Of a stretch of DNA of 6,274 bases, positions 1 through 6,176 are shown piece by piece. Position 1 is the stretch's first letter. Each line of letters opens with the position of its first letter. Below the pieces are notes generated by a model. The model did no database searches. It saw nothing but the letters and a program-made list of their open reading frames with translations, and had not been told where the DNA came from. Both the position numbers and the translations under genes were made by a program. The stretch covers positions 1 through 6,274 of the forward strand of contig JAIRTI010000080.1 in the NCBI GenBank assembly GCA_031255035.1. The letters are read 5' to 3'. This DNA is from Desulfovibrio sp. (GTDB lineage: Bacteria > Desulfobacterota > Desulfovibrionia > Desulfovibrionales > Desulfovibrionaceae).

Positions 1-53
1 AAAGGCAATGCCTCCGGCGGCCGGGGCGCTGCCCCGGACCCCGCCGGGGGAAA
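1..53 (+). repeat. GC-rich hairpin repeat module H, copy 1
   Basis: This block holds two strong inverted repeats that share bases. In the first, 11-20 can pair with 41-50 (one G-T wobble), enclosing an inner perfect 7-bp stem of 21-27 with 31-37 around the loop GCT. In the second, 44-53 pairs perfectly with 57-66 around the triloop TGA, reaching into the next repeat. Both use bases 44-50, so they cannot form together. The first 20 bases recur exactly at 6177-6196, so this is a repeated element rather than unique sequence. GC-rich intergenic hairpin repeats of this style are, as I recall, common in Desulfovibrio-type genomes, but I cannot confirm the family here. No U-tract follows, so it is not a classical intrinsic terminator. 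The window begins inside or at the edge of the element. Confidence 0.7.
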
Positions 54-220
54 TGATTTCCCCCGGACCCCCTCAGTTGGGTTCCGGCGACACGTATCAA
101 CAAGGCACAACGATCAGCCGCCCAATCGCCGGGTCCAGGTACGAAGCTGGGGCCGGCGGCCTGGCGCTGTGGGCAGAGCCCACATGCGATCAAATTGGCT
201 TCGACAAAATTTAGAATTGC
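54..220 (+). repeat. Structured dispersed repeat R, copy 1
   Basis: This 167-base stretch recurs at 4984-5152 with about 80% identity by eye; the first 34 bases are identical. It has three successive hairpins. HP1 pairs CCGGA 63-67 with TCCGG 83-87, plus CCC 68-70 with GGG 79-81 and one bulged base. HP2 pairs 127-132 with 153-158, then, past a G/G mismatch, 134-138 with 147-151 (one T-G wobble), leaving loop 139-146. HP3 pairs TGTGGGC 168-174 with GCCCACA 178-184 around the loop AGA. The right end is AT-rich and closes with AGAATTGC at 213-220. It lies upstream of gene 1 in the same orientation, about 120 bases from its start. No terminal inverted repeats and no coding capacity with a credible start were seen. 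It could be a REP/MITE-like element, a transcribed leader or a small structured RNA; the sequence alone does not decide. Confidence 0.8.
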
Positions 221-240
221 TGGAATGACTGGATTCTGAT

Positions 241-268
241 TTACCCGCAAGGGGTTCTGTGCTATGCT
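241..268 (+). promoter_or_regulatory. Candidate extended -10 promoter for gene 1
   Basis: TGC-TATGCT at 260-268 is an extended -10 (TGn plus four of six consensus bases). A weak -35, TTACCC at 241-246, lies 16 bases upstream. Transcription would begin around 275 and give a leader of about 65 bases. A second -10-like hexamer, TAGAAT at 212-217, matches five of six consensus bases but has no -35 at proper spacing. Both are pattern matches only. Confidence 0.3.
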
Positions 269-302
269 GCCTCGCCGTGTCATGATGAACGGGCAATGAT
301 CA

Positions 303-319
303 GCGCCGCCGAGCGGCGC
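303..319 (+). promoter_or_regulatory. Leader hairpin next to the gene 1 ribosome binding site
   Basis: GCGCCGC at 303-309 pairs perfectly with GCGGCGC at 313-319 around the triloop CGA. The stem ends seven bases before the Shine-Dalgarno of gene 1. At this distance it could stabilise the 5' end of the mRNA or affect ribosome access. The pairing is seen directly; any regulatory role is inferred. Confidence 0.45.
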
Positions 320-326
320 CGTTGGC

Positions 327-334
327 GGGAGGAG
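327..334 (+). promoter_or_regulatory. Strong Shine-Dalgarno that sets the gene 1 start
   Basis: GGGAGGAG lies five bases before ATG 340. This favours ATG 340 over the in-frame TTG at 322, which lies upstream of this site and so cannot use it. Confidence 0.8.
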
Positions 335-339
335 CTTTT

Positions 340-2613
340 ATGGCGGTTTCTTTATGCATCCACGGGCACTTCTATCAGCCTCCGCGTGAAGACCCATGGC
401 TTGGTGCCGTTCTTGCCGAAAACAGCGCCGCGCCCATGCTCAACTGGAACGAACGGATTCTGCGGGAAAGCTACGCGCCGCTGGCTTTTGCCCGGCGTCT
501 GGATGCCGAGGGGCATATCACGGACATCCTGAACTGCTACGAGTGGATCAGCTTCAATGCCGGGCCCACGCTGTTGAAATGGATGCGCGAGGCCGCTCCG
601 AAAACGCTTGAGCGCATGCGCCGGGGCGACGCCAACAGCCTGGCCCGCTGGGGCCACGGCAACGCCCTGGCCCAGGTATACCACCACGTGATCATGCCCT
701 TGGCGGACGCCGAGGACCGGGCCCTGGAAATCCGCTGGGCCATTGCTGACTTCCGCCACTGGTTCGGGCGCGAGCCCGAAGGGATGTGGCTTTCGGAATG
801 CGCCGTGGATACCCCTACCCTGGAAAGCCTTGCCGAGCAGGGCATCCGCTTTGTGCTTCTGGCGCCGAGGCAGGCCAGGGCCGTGGTGCAGAACGGCCAG
901 CGCACGCCCGTGACGGAAATGTCGCTGAACATCGGGGAAAGCTACAAAATAGCCCTTCCTTCGGGGGCGTCCGTGACGGCCCTGTTCTATCACGGCCGCC
1001 TTTCCCAAAGCATCGCCTTTGAAGGACTTTTGCGCAACGGCGAAAACTTCTGGCAACGCATCGCCTCCGAGGCCGGTGCCCTGACGGCGTGCGGCGGGGC
1101 CTCGCCTCTGCTCACCATTGCCACGGACGGCGAAACCTACGGCCACCACTTCACCTTCGGCGAAATGGCTCTGGCCTATGCGCTGGCCCAGGGCCACGCC
1201 CACCGGGACGGCCTGCGCCTGACCAACCTGACCTCCTTTATCGCCGCCAACCCGCCCATCCGCGAGGTGGAACTGCACGAACCCTCCTCATGGAGCTGCG
1301 CCCACGGCATTGAGCGCTGGCGCGGCAACTGCGGCTGCTCGGACGGCGGGCATCCGGGCTGGAACCAGATCTGGCGGGGCCCCTTGCGCAAGGCCCTTGA
1401 CATCATGCGCGCCGGGGTCAAAAAGCACTTTGCCGATGTCGCCAAGGACTGCTTTGCCGACCCCGCCGGGGCTCTCATGGCCTATGGCGAGGTGCTGGCC
1501 GACCCGGACAAGAGCGAAGGCTTCGCGGCCCGGTGGTTCAGCGGCCCGCCCGCCTGCCACGACAAGGCCTGGAAGCTGCTTTCGATGCAGGAGCAATCTC
1601 TGGCCGCCTTTGCCAGTTGCGCTTGGTTCTTTGACGATATCGCCAGGATCGAGCCGGAAAACGGCCTGACCTTCGCCCTGCGCGCCACGGATCTGGTGCT
1701 GGAAAGCGGCGGCCCGGACCTGAAACCGGCCATGCTTGAGGCTCTGCGCGCGGCCGTATCCAACGATCCCGAAGCCGGAAGCGGGGAAGACGTTTTTACC
1801 AAAGAGGTGCTGCCCCGCCGGAACGATGCCGCCACCTTGTGTCTTTTGGCCTGGGTGCTGGAGGAAGCGGCCGGCCGGCGTCCGGAACCCGGCCGGACCA
1901 GCCGTTGCGACTGGCCCGAGGTCAGCGTGGAACTGTATCCTGAAAAAAACGGCGACGACTGCCAGACGGGCAGCGCGCTTATCCGCGCCCGGCACGAAAC
2001 CACGGGTTCGCGCTACGCCTTTCACATCCGGCCGTACAGCAAATGCCATGTGCCGGGCAGACCTTTCAGGCCGCTGTCCGAAACTGAAATCCGCATCCGG
2101 CACGAGCACTCGCAAAGTGAAAACACCCGCCGCGTGGCGGAACTTTCCGCGCCCCTGCGGGACTATCTTGTCAGTTGCAGCCTGGAACAATGGGAAGAGT
2201 TCCACCGGCCCGAACTTCTGGGCGTGGCCGCGCACGCGGCCTCGTTGGCGCGGCCGTGGAGCGAAGCCCAGCGCGACCTTACCCGGCCCGGCTACTGGTT
2301 CGGCATCATTCCCTATCTGGTGGTCGAATGCATGTACGGCAACATCCTGTCGGACGAGCAGCGGCGGCAGGTGGAGGTTTTTCTCAGCCTGCACTTTTCA
2401 AAACGGGCCAAGGCCCTTGCCACCACCCTGGTGGAAAACGCCGTGATCACCGCTCTGGAAAACGGGGACAAGTCGGACGACACCCTGGCCACATGGGCCA
2501 GACGCGTCCGCCACGTCATGCCGGACATGGACTGGTGGCACGTGCAGAACGTGATCTGGGAGCGGGGCCTCAGCCGCTACCCGCTGCTGGCTAAAGAACT
2601 CGGCTTCCGCTGA
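340..2613 (+). CDS. Glycoside hydrolase family 57 protein with DUF3536-type C-terminal region
   Basis: This 757-residue cytoplasmic protein (no signal peptide or membrane segment seen) belongs to the GH57 family of retaining alpha-glucan-active enzymes. The N-terminal motif HGHFYQPP lies at residues 8-15 (family motif HxHxPP). GMWLSE at 148-153 gives Glu153 as the likely nucleophile. TDGETYGHH at 262-270 gives Asp263 as the likely acid/base. From about residue 310 onward the protein matches the DUF3536 type, with the conserved cysteine-rich block SCAHGIERWRGNCGC at 319-333. Length is usual for this subfamily (about 750-850 residues), so the gene looks intact. ATG 340 is chosen because of the strong Shine-Dalgarno at 327-334. 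DUF3536 GH57 proteins are often found with glycogen or maltooligosaccharide genes, but the substrate of this subfamily is not well established, so amylase, branching or glucanotransferase activity remain possible. It is the first gene of a likely two-gene unit with the Nfn fusion downstream. Confidence 0.9.
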   Translation: MAVSLCIHGHFYQPPREDPWLGAVLAENSAAPMLNWNERILRESYAPLAFARRLDAEGHITDILNCYEWISFNAGPTLLKWMREAAPKTLERMRRGDANSLARWGHGNALAQVYHHVIMPLADAEDRALEIRWAIADFRHWFGREPEGMWLSECAVDTPTLESLAEQGIRFVLLAPRQARAVVQNGQRTPVTEMSLNIGESYKIALPSGASVTALFYHGRLSQSIAFEGLLRNGENFWQRIASEAGALTACGGASPLLTIATDGETYGHHFTFGEMALAYALAQGHAHRDGLRLTNLTSFIAANPPIREVELHEPSSWSCAHGIERWRGNCGCSDGGHPGWNQIWRGPLRKALDIMRAGVKKHFADVAKDCFADPAGALMAYGEVLADPDKSEGFAARWFSGPPACHDKAWKLLSMQEQSLAAFASCAWFFDDIARIEPENGLTFALRATDLVLESGGPDLKPAMLEALRAAVSNDPEAGSGEDVFTKEVLPRRNDAATLCLLAWVLEEAAGRRPEPGRTSRCDWPEVSVELYPEKNGDDCQTGSALIRARHETTGSRYAFHIRPYSKCHVPGRPFRPLSETEIRIRHEHSQSENTRRVAELSAPLRDYLVSCSLEQWEEFHRPELLGVAAHAASLARPWSEAQRDLTRPGYWFGIIPYLVVECMYGNILSDEQRRQVEVFLSLHFSKRAKALATTLVENAVITALENGDKSDDTLATWARRVRHVMPDMDWWHVQNVIWERGLSRYPLLAKELGFR

Positions 2614-2619
2614 ACAGCC

Positions 2620-2637
2620 GGACCGTCGCGGCGGTCC
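2620..2637 (+). other. Small intercistronic hairpin
   Basis: GGACCG at 2620-2625 pairs with CGGTCC at 2632-2637 around a six-base loop, within the 50-base gap between genes 1 and 2. No T-run follows, so it is unlikely to be a terminator. It could be an mRNA processing or stability element; this is inference. Confidence 0.35.
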
Positions 2638-2650
2638 ACACCTATGCCAT

Positions 2651-2655
2651 GGAGG
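2651..2655 (+). promoter_or_regulatory. Shine-Dalgarno that sets the gene 2 start
   Basis: GGAGG sits eight bases before ATG 2664. It overlaps the codons just after the alternative ATG at 2649, so it can serve only the 2664 start. No good Shine-Dalgarno precedes 2649. Confidence 0.7.
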
Positions 2656-2663
2656 CGCCACAG

Positions 2664-4931
2664 ATGTCTTCCCCCATTGTCCGCAAGGATTCCCTCATTC
2701 CCGGCAAGACCAGCCGCCTTGTGCTGCACGCGCCGCACATCGCCGCCTCGGCCAGGCCCGGCAACTTCGTCATTCTGCGCGTGGATGAGAACGGCGAGCG
2801 CATTCCCCTGACCATTGCCGATACCGACCCAGAGGCCGGAACCATCACCATCGTCTATCTTGTGCTCGGCAAGACCACGGCCCGGCTGGAACAATTGAAG
2901 GAAGGCGACTGCATCCTCGACCTGTGCGGGCCTCTCGGCAAAAACACCGATATCCGGCGCGTGGGCACGGTGGTCTGTGTCGGCGGCGGCACGGGCATCG
3001 CCGCCATGCACCATATCGCCAAGGGCCACCACGCCGCCGGCAATCACGTGGTCGCCATTATCGGCGCGCGCAACAAGGATCTGCTCCTGTACAAGGACGA
3101 GCTTTCCGCCTTCTGTCCCGAAGTGCTTATTTCATCGGACGACGGCAGCATCGGCTTCCAGGGTCTGGTAACCGAGGTCCTGAGCCAGCGGCTTAAAAAG
3201 GACAAAGCCGTGCGCGAGGTGGTGGCTATCGGTCCGGTGCCCATGATGGCCGCCTGCGTGGAAACCGCCAAGCCCTTCAACGTGCCCATTACCGTCAGCC
3301 TCAACTCCATCATGGTGGACGGCATAGGCATGTGCGGTGCCTGCCGGGTGCGCGTCGGCGAGGAGACGAAGTTCACCTGCGTCGACGGCCCGGAGTTTGA
3401 CGGCTATCTTGTTGATTTCCCGCGCCTGCGGCAGCGGCTCGCCGCCTTTCGCGACCAGGAAAAACGCTCTTACGAAGACTATTGCGAGTGCCTGGAAAAG
3501 GCGCAGGACGCCAGAAAGCCGAAAAAAGCCGTGGCCAAGCGCGTGGACATGCCCTGCCAGCCGCCCAAGACGCGCGTGCTGAACTTTCGCGAAGTGGCTC
3601 TCGGCTATTCGCCGGGCATGGCTCTGGAAGAGGCCCGCCGCTGTCTGCAATGCAAAAAGCCCTTGTGCGTGAAAGGCTGTCCCGTTGAAGTGCCGATTAA
3701 AGACTTCATCAAGCAACTGGCCGAAGGCCGGCTGCGCAAGGCCTACAGCGTCATCAAGCGGACCAACAGCCTCCCGGCCGTGTGCGGGCGCGTCTGTCCC
3801 CAGGAAATCCAGTGCGAGGGCAAATGTGTGTTGAACGCCAAGGGGCAGCCCATCGCCATCGGCCGGCTGGAGCGCTTTGTGGCCGACGCCTACCTGGCCT
3901 CCAGCGCCTGCCAGTACCTCATCGGCAACGATAAATGCAACCTGACCAACCCGGATCTCAAAGTGGCCTGCATCGGTTCCGGCCCCTCGTCGCTTACCGT
4001 GGCCGGCTACCTCGCGGCCAAGGGCGTGGCCGTGACGGTTTTTGAGGCCCTGCACGAACTGGGCGGAGTTCTGGTCTACGGCATCCCCGAGTTCCGGCTG
4101 CCCAAAAACGAAATCGTCGGCACGGAAATCAACATGCTGCGCCAGGTGGGCGTGCAGTTCGTCACCAACCAGGTGGCGGGCAAGACCTTTCAGATCAAAG
4201 ACTTGTTTGACGATGGCTTCAGGTCCGTATTCATCGGCGTGGGCGCGGGCCTGCCCAAGTTCCTCGGCATCCCCGGCGAAAACTTCACGGGCGTTTTTTC
4301 CGCCAACGAATACCTGACCCGCGCCAACCTTGGCCGGGCCTATGATTTCCCCAATTACGACACCCCGATATTCCCCGGCAAAAGAGTAACGGTGTACGGC
4401 GGCGGCAACGTCGCCATGGACGCGGCCCGCACCGCCCTGCGCCTGGGCGCCCGCTCCGTGAAAATCGTCTACCGCCGCACCAGGGCCGAACTGCCGGCCA
4501 GGCTTGAGGAAGTCGAACACGCGGAAGAGGAAGGCATCAAGTTTGAGCTGCTCAGTGCGCCGGTGCGCTTCATGGGCAACCAGGAAGGCCGGCTCACCGC
4601 GGTTGAACTCCAGCGCATGGAACTGGGGCCGCCCGACGACTCCGGCAGGCAACGGCCCGTGCCCATAAAAGACTCGACCTACGCCCTGCAAACCGACCTG
4701 GCGATCATCGCCGTGGGCACGGGCGCGAACCCGATACTGCTGGAATCGACTCCCGGCCTGACCCTGAACAAGTGGGGCTACATCAAAGTGGACGAGCACG
4801 GCGAAACCACCATCCCCAATGTTTTCGCCGGCGGCGACATAGTCTCGGGCGCGGCCACGGTCATCCTGGCCATGGGCGCCGGCCGGGTGGCCGCCAAGGA
4901 AATGGGACGCCGTCTCGGCCTGGCGGATTAA
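2664..4931 (+). CDS. nfnAB: Fused NfnA-NfnB: NADH-dependent ferredoxin:NADP+ oxidoreductase (electron-bifurcating transhydrogenase)
   Basis: This single 755-residue chain joins the two Nfn subunits, which in many anaerobes are separate proteins of about 280 and 465 residues. The family couples NADPH, NADH and reduced ferredoxin by flavin-based electron bifurcation in the cytoplasm. NfnA part, about 1-278: FAD-binding RIPLTIAD at 46-53, nucleotide-binding GGGTGI at 107-112, and a [2Fe-2S] site with Asp219, Cys224, Cys227 and Cys239; Asp in the first position is the NfnA hallmark. A charged linker lies at about 279-293. NfnB part: cysteines 327, 330, 335, 339 and 374, 378, 384, 388 supply two [4Fe-4S] sites, with Glu403 in AIGRLERF a candidate unusual ligand. 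Then come FAD-binding GSGPSS at 438-443, NADP-binding GGGNVAMD at 579-586 and FAD-contacting GGD at 723-725. All key motifs are present. Automated annotation may call it dihydroorotate dehydrogenase electron-transfer/glutamate synthase small subunit, or sulfide dehydrogenase. No glutamate synthase large subunit or pyrD is nearby. The end of the gene lies in a 44-bp tandem duplication. Confidence 0.9.
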   Translation: MSSPIVRKDSLIPGKTSRLVLHAPHIAASARPGNFVILRVDENGERIPLTIADTDPEAGTITIVYLVLGKTTARLEQLKEGDCILDLCGPLGKNTDIRRVGTVVCVGGGTGIAAMHHIAKGHHAAGNHVVAIIGARNKDLLLYKDELSAFCPEVLISSDDGSIGFQGLVTEVLSQRLKKDKAVREVVAIGPVPMMAACVETAKPFNVPITVSLNSIMVDGIGMCGACRVRVGEETKFTCVDGPEFDGYLVDFPRLRQRLAAFRDQEKRSYEDYCECLEKAQDARKPKKAVAKRVDMPCQPPKTRVLNFREVALGYSPGMALEEARRCLQCKKPLCVKGCPVEVPIKDFIKQLAEGRLRKAYSVIKRTNSLPAVCGRVCPQEIQCEGKCVLNAKGQPIAIGRLERFVADAYLASSACQYLIGNDKCNLTNPDLKVACIGSGPSSLTVAGYLAAKGVAVTVFEALHELGGVLVYGIPEFRLPKNEIVGTEINMLRQVGVQFVTNQVAGKTFQIKDLFDDGFRSVFIGVGAGLPKFLGIPGENFTGVFSANEYLTRANLGRAYDFPNYDTPIFPGKRVTVYGGGNVAMDAARTALRLGARSVKIVYRRTRAELPARLEEVEHAEEEGIKFELLSAPVRFMGNQEGRLTAVELQRMELGPPDDSGRQRPVPIKDSTYALQTDLAIIAVGTGANPILLESTPGLTLNKWGYIKVDEHGETTIPNVFAGGDIVSGAATVILAMGAGRVAAKEMGRRLGLAD

Positions 4932-5007
4932 GGAAACACTGATTTCCCCCGGACCCCCTCAGTCTGGCGGATTAAGGAAACACTGATTTCCCCCGGACCC
5001 CCTCAGT
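4920..5007 (+). repeat. Perfect 44-bp tandem duplication spanning the end of gene 2 and the start of repeat R
   Basis: Bases 4920-4963 are repeated exactly at 4964-5007. The unit contains the last three sense codons of gene 2 (Leu-Ala-Asp), its TAA stop, an eight-base spacer and the first 24 bases of repeat R. Only the second unit continues into the full R copy. Each unit has a small stem, GGAAA with TTTCC (4932-4936 with 4943-4947, and again 44 bases later). As 44 is not a multiple of three, the second TAA is out of frame and the protein is unchanged. The absence of mismatches points to a recent event or an assembly error. Confidence 0.9.
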
Positions 5008-5152
5008 TGGGTTCCGGCTGCACGCATCAACAGGGGGCACCACTTCAGTCCCCCAATCGCCGGGCCCAGGGACGGAACTGGGGCCGGCGGCCTGGCGCTG
5101 TGGGCGGCGCGCCCACATGCAAACTGGCCGGCTTCATCCAAATGAGAATTGC
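4984..5152 (+). repeat. Structured dispersed repeat R, copy 2
   Basis: This is the second copy of the element at 54-220. HP1 is identical: 4993-4997 with 5013-5017, and 4998-5000 with 5009-5011. HP2 pairs CGCCGG 5058-5063 with CCGGCG 5084-5089 and, past the same G/G mismatch, CCCAG 5065-5069 with CTGGG 5078-5082. The T-G wobble of copy 1 is a C-G pair here. HP3 is TGTGGGCG 5099-5106 with CGCCCACA 5110-5117 around GCG, one pair longer than copy 1 with the triloop size kept. An extra stem, GGGGG 5033-5037 with CCCCC 5050-5054, is weaker in copy 1. Module H does not precede this copy; gene 2 does. The right end, AATGAGAATTGC at 5141-5152, lies 26 bases before the gene 3 start, so the element would be in or just upstream of that gene's leader. 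Confidence 0.85.
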
Positions 5153-5169
5153 ATGACAAACAAGACGAC

Positions 5170-5175
5170 AGGTGA
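5170..5175 (+). promoter_or_regulatory. Shine-Dalgarno of gene 3
   Basis: AGGTGA ends three bases before ATG 5179. Counted from the AGGT core, the spacing is five bases, tight but workable. An in-frame ATG at 5191 lacks a comparable site. Confidence 0.55.
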
Positions 5176-5178
5176 ACT

Positions 5179-6135
5179 ATGACCGAGACGATGCCTGGAC
5201 CGGCGGAAAAAAACGCGCACGCGGTGACCGGGGCTTTCGGCTTTTCCGGCAAATACCTGGCGCGGCGTCTGCTGGACGCGGGCGAGCGGGTGGTGACCCT
5301 GACCAATTCGCCCCAGCGCCCGGACCCCTTTGCCGGAGCGGTTGAAGCCCGGCCTCTCGATTTCGGCGACGTGAAGGCCTTGAGCGCGTCTCTGGCGGAC
5401 GTGTCCGTGCTCTACAACACCTACTGGGTACGCTTCAAGCACCCGCGTTTTTCCTATACGCAGGCGGTGCGCAATACCCTGACGCTTTTAGAAGCGGCCA
5501 GGGCGGCCGGCGTGGAACGGGTGGTGCACGTCAGCATTGCCAACGCCGATACCGAATCCCCCTGGGATTATTTCAGCGCCAAGGGACACCTGGAAAAAGC
5601 CCTGGCCGCCTCGGGGCTCAATTACGCGGTGCTGCGCCCGGCCGTGCTGTTCGGGCCCGAAGACATCCTTATCAACAACATCGCCTGGGCCCTTCGCCGT
5701 TTTCCGGTTTTCGGACTGTTCGGCGACGGCGAATATTTCATCCGCCCGATCCACGTTGACGACATGGCCGCCCTGATGGCCGAACAGGGAAAAAGCCGCG
5801 AGATCGCCACGGTCAACGCCCTGGGTCCAGAGGACCTGCGCTACAAGGATATTGTTGCGCTTATTGCCGACGCTCTGGGAAAAAAACGGCGCTACGTCAG
5901 GCTTTCGCCCAAAGCCGCGCTTATGGCCTGCAAGGCCATTGGCCTGCTGGTGGATGACGTGTTCGTCAGCGAAGACGAAATCACGGCTCTTATGGCGGGC
6001 ATGCTGCACGTTCCGGGCGCCGAAGCCGCCGGCGGCGCCGCGCTTTCGACCTGGGTGCGGGAGCAGAGCGCCGATATCGGCCGCGTCTACCACGCCGAGA
6101 TGGACAGGCGCACGGACCGGAGCAAAGCCTACTGA
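5179..6135 (+). CDS. Atypical short-chain dehydrogenase / NAD(P)-binding epimerase-like protein
   Basis: This 318-residue cytoplasmic protein has a Rossmann fold of the extended or atypical SDR type (NAD-dependent epimerase / NmrA / NDUFA9-like). The dinucleotide-binding motif TGAFGFSG lies at 17-24, with glycines 18, 21 and 24 in the GxxGxxG spacing. The SDR active-site pair YxxxK is Tyr131 and Lys135 in YFSAK, with Ser119 in VVHVSI a plausible third catalytic residue. LRPAVLFGPED and the later IRPIHVDDMA segment are typical of sugar-epimerase-like SDRs. Length is usual for the group and nothing looks truncated. No acidic residue is evident just after the second strand (VTLTNSPQR), which may favour NADP over NAD; this is a weak inference. 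The substrate cannot be read from the sequence, and members of the group also include quinone reductases and redox sensors. The gene is 247 bases beyond gene 2, behind repeat R copy 2, so it is probably transcribed separately. Confidence 0.85.
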   Translation: MTETMPGPAEKNAHAVTGAFGFSGKYLARRLLDAGERVVTLTNSPQRPDPFAGAVEARPLDFGDVKALSASLADVSVLYNTYWVRFKHPRFSYTQAVRNTLTLLEAARAAGVERVVHVSIANADTESPWDYFSAKGHLEKALAASGLNYAVLRPAVLFGPEDILINNIAWALRRFPVFGLFGDGEYFIRPIHVDDMAALMAEQGKSREIATVNALGPEDLRYKDIVALIADALGKKRRYVRLSPKAALMACKAIGLLVDDVFVSEDEITALMAGMLHVPGAEAAGGAALSTWVREQSADIGRVYHAEMDRRTDRSKAY

Positions 6136-6136
6136 T

Positions 6137-6176
6137 GCAGCAATTCTCATTATGAGCCTTTTTGCGGCCAACTGTG
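6137..6176 (-). repeat. Inverted, degenerate right end of repeat R
   Basis: Read on the minus strand, this segment contains TTGGCCG followed by AATGAGAATTGC, the arrangement found at the right end of R copy 2. The 12-base AATGAGAATTGC is an exact inverted match (6140-6151 versus 5141-5152). It also continues as AGAATTGCTG, matching copy 1 at 213-222. Gene 3 is therefore flanked by inverted copies of this end. No HP3 or HP2 sequence accompanies it, so it is at most a fragment. Confidence 0.5.
6146..6163 (+). terminator. Weak candidate terminator of gene 3
   Basis: CTCA 6146-6149 can pair with TGAG 6153-6156 around TTA, followed by CC and five T (6159-6163). The stem is only four base pairs, well short of a typical intrinsic terminator, so this is a low-confidence call based on position after the stop at 6135. 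Confidence 0.2.

Noticed and set aside
8..214. A 68-codon open frame within H and R
   Set aside because: It lies entirely in hairpin repeat sequence, is rich in Gly and Pro, and the length differences between R copies would shift its frame.
54..220. Repeat R as a classical intrinsic terminator
   Set aside because: No T-run follows any of the three hairpins, and the element lies upstream of genes in the same orientation in both copies.
322..339. TTG 322 as the start of the GH57 gene
   Set aside because: The six extra residues precede the conserved N-terminus, and the Shine-Dalgarno at 327-334 lies inside them, serving ATG 340.
296..532. A 78-codon open frame overlapping the start of gene 1
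   Set aside because: It runs mostly inside the GH57 gene in another frame and has no supporting start signal or homology.
1288..2394. A 368-codon minus-strand open frame opposite gene 1, and others like it
   Set aside because: Shadow of the GH57 gene; no recognisable domain and no independent ribosome binding site.
2649..2663. ATG 2649 as the start of the Nfn fusion
   Set aside because: GGAGG at 2651-2655 is correctly spaced for ATG 2664, and the protein from 2664 begins like NfnA.
3132..4799. A 555-codon open frame on the minus strand, opposite gene 2
   Set aside because: It is antisense to a clear NfnA-NfnB gene with all motifs, and its composition (many His, Gly, Ala, Gln) is typical of reverse-frame shadows in GC-rich genes.
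2664..4931. Dihydroorotate dehydrogenase electron-transfer subunit (PyrK) plus glutamate synthase small subunit as the real function
   Set aside because: The first [2Fe-2S] ligand is Asp, as in NfnA, rather than Cys as in PyrK. There is no pyrD or glutamate synthase large subunit in the window.
4920..5007. A short CRISPR-like or multi-unit direct repeat array
   Set aside because: There are only two directly abutting units with no spacers, so this is a simple tandem duplication.
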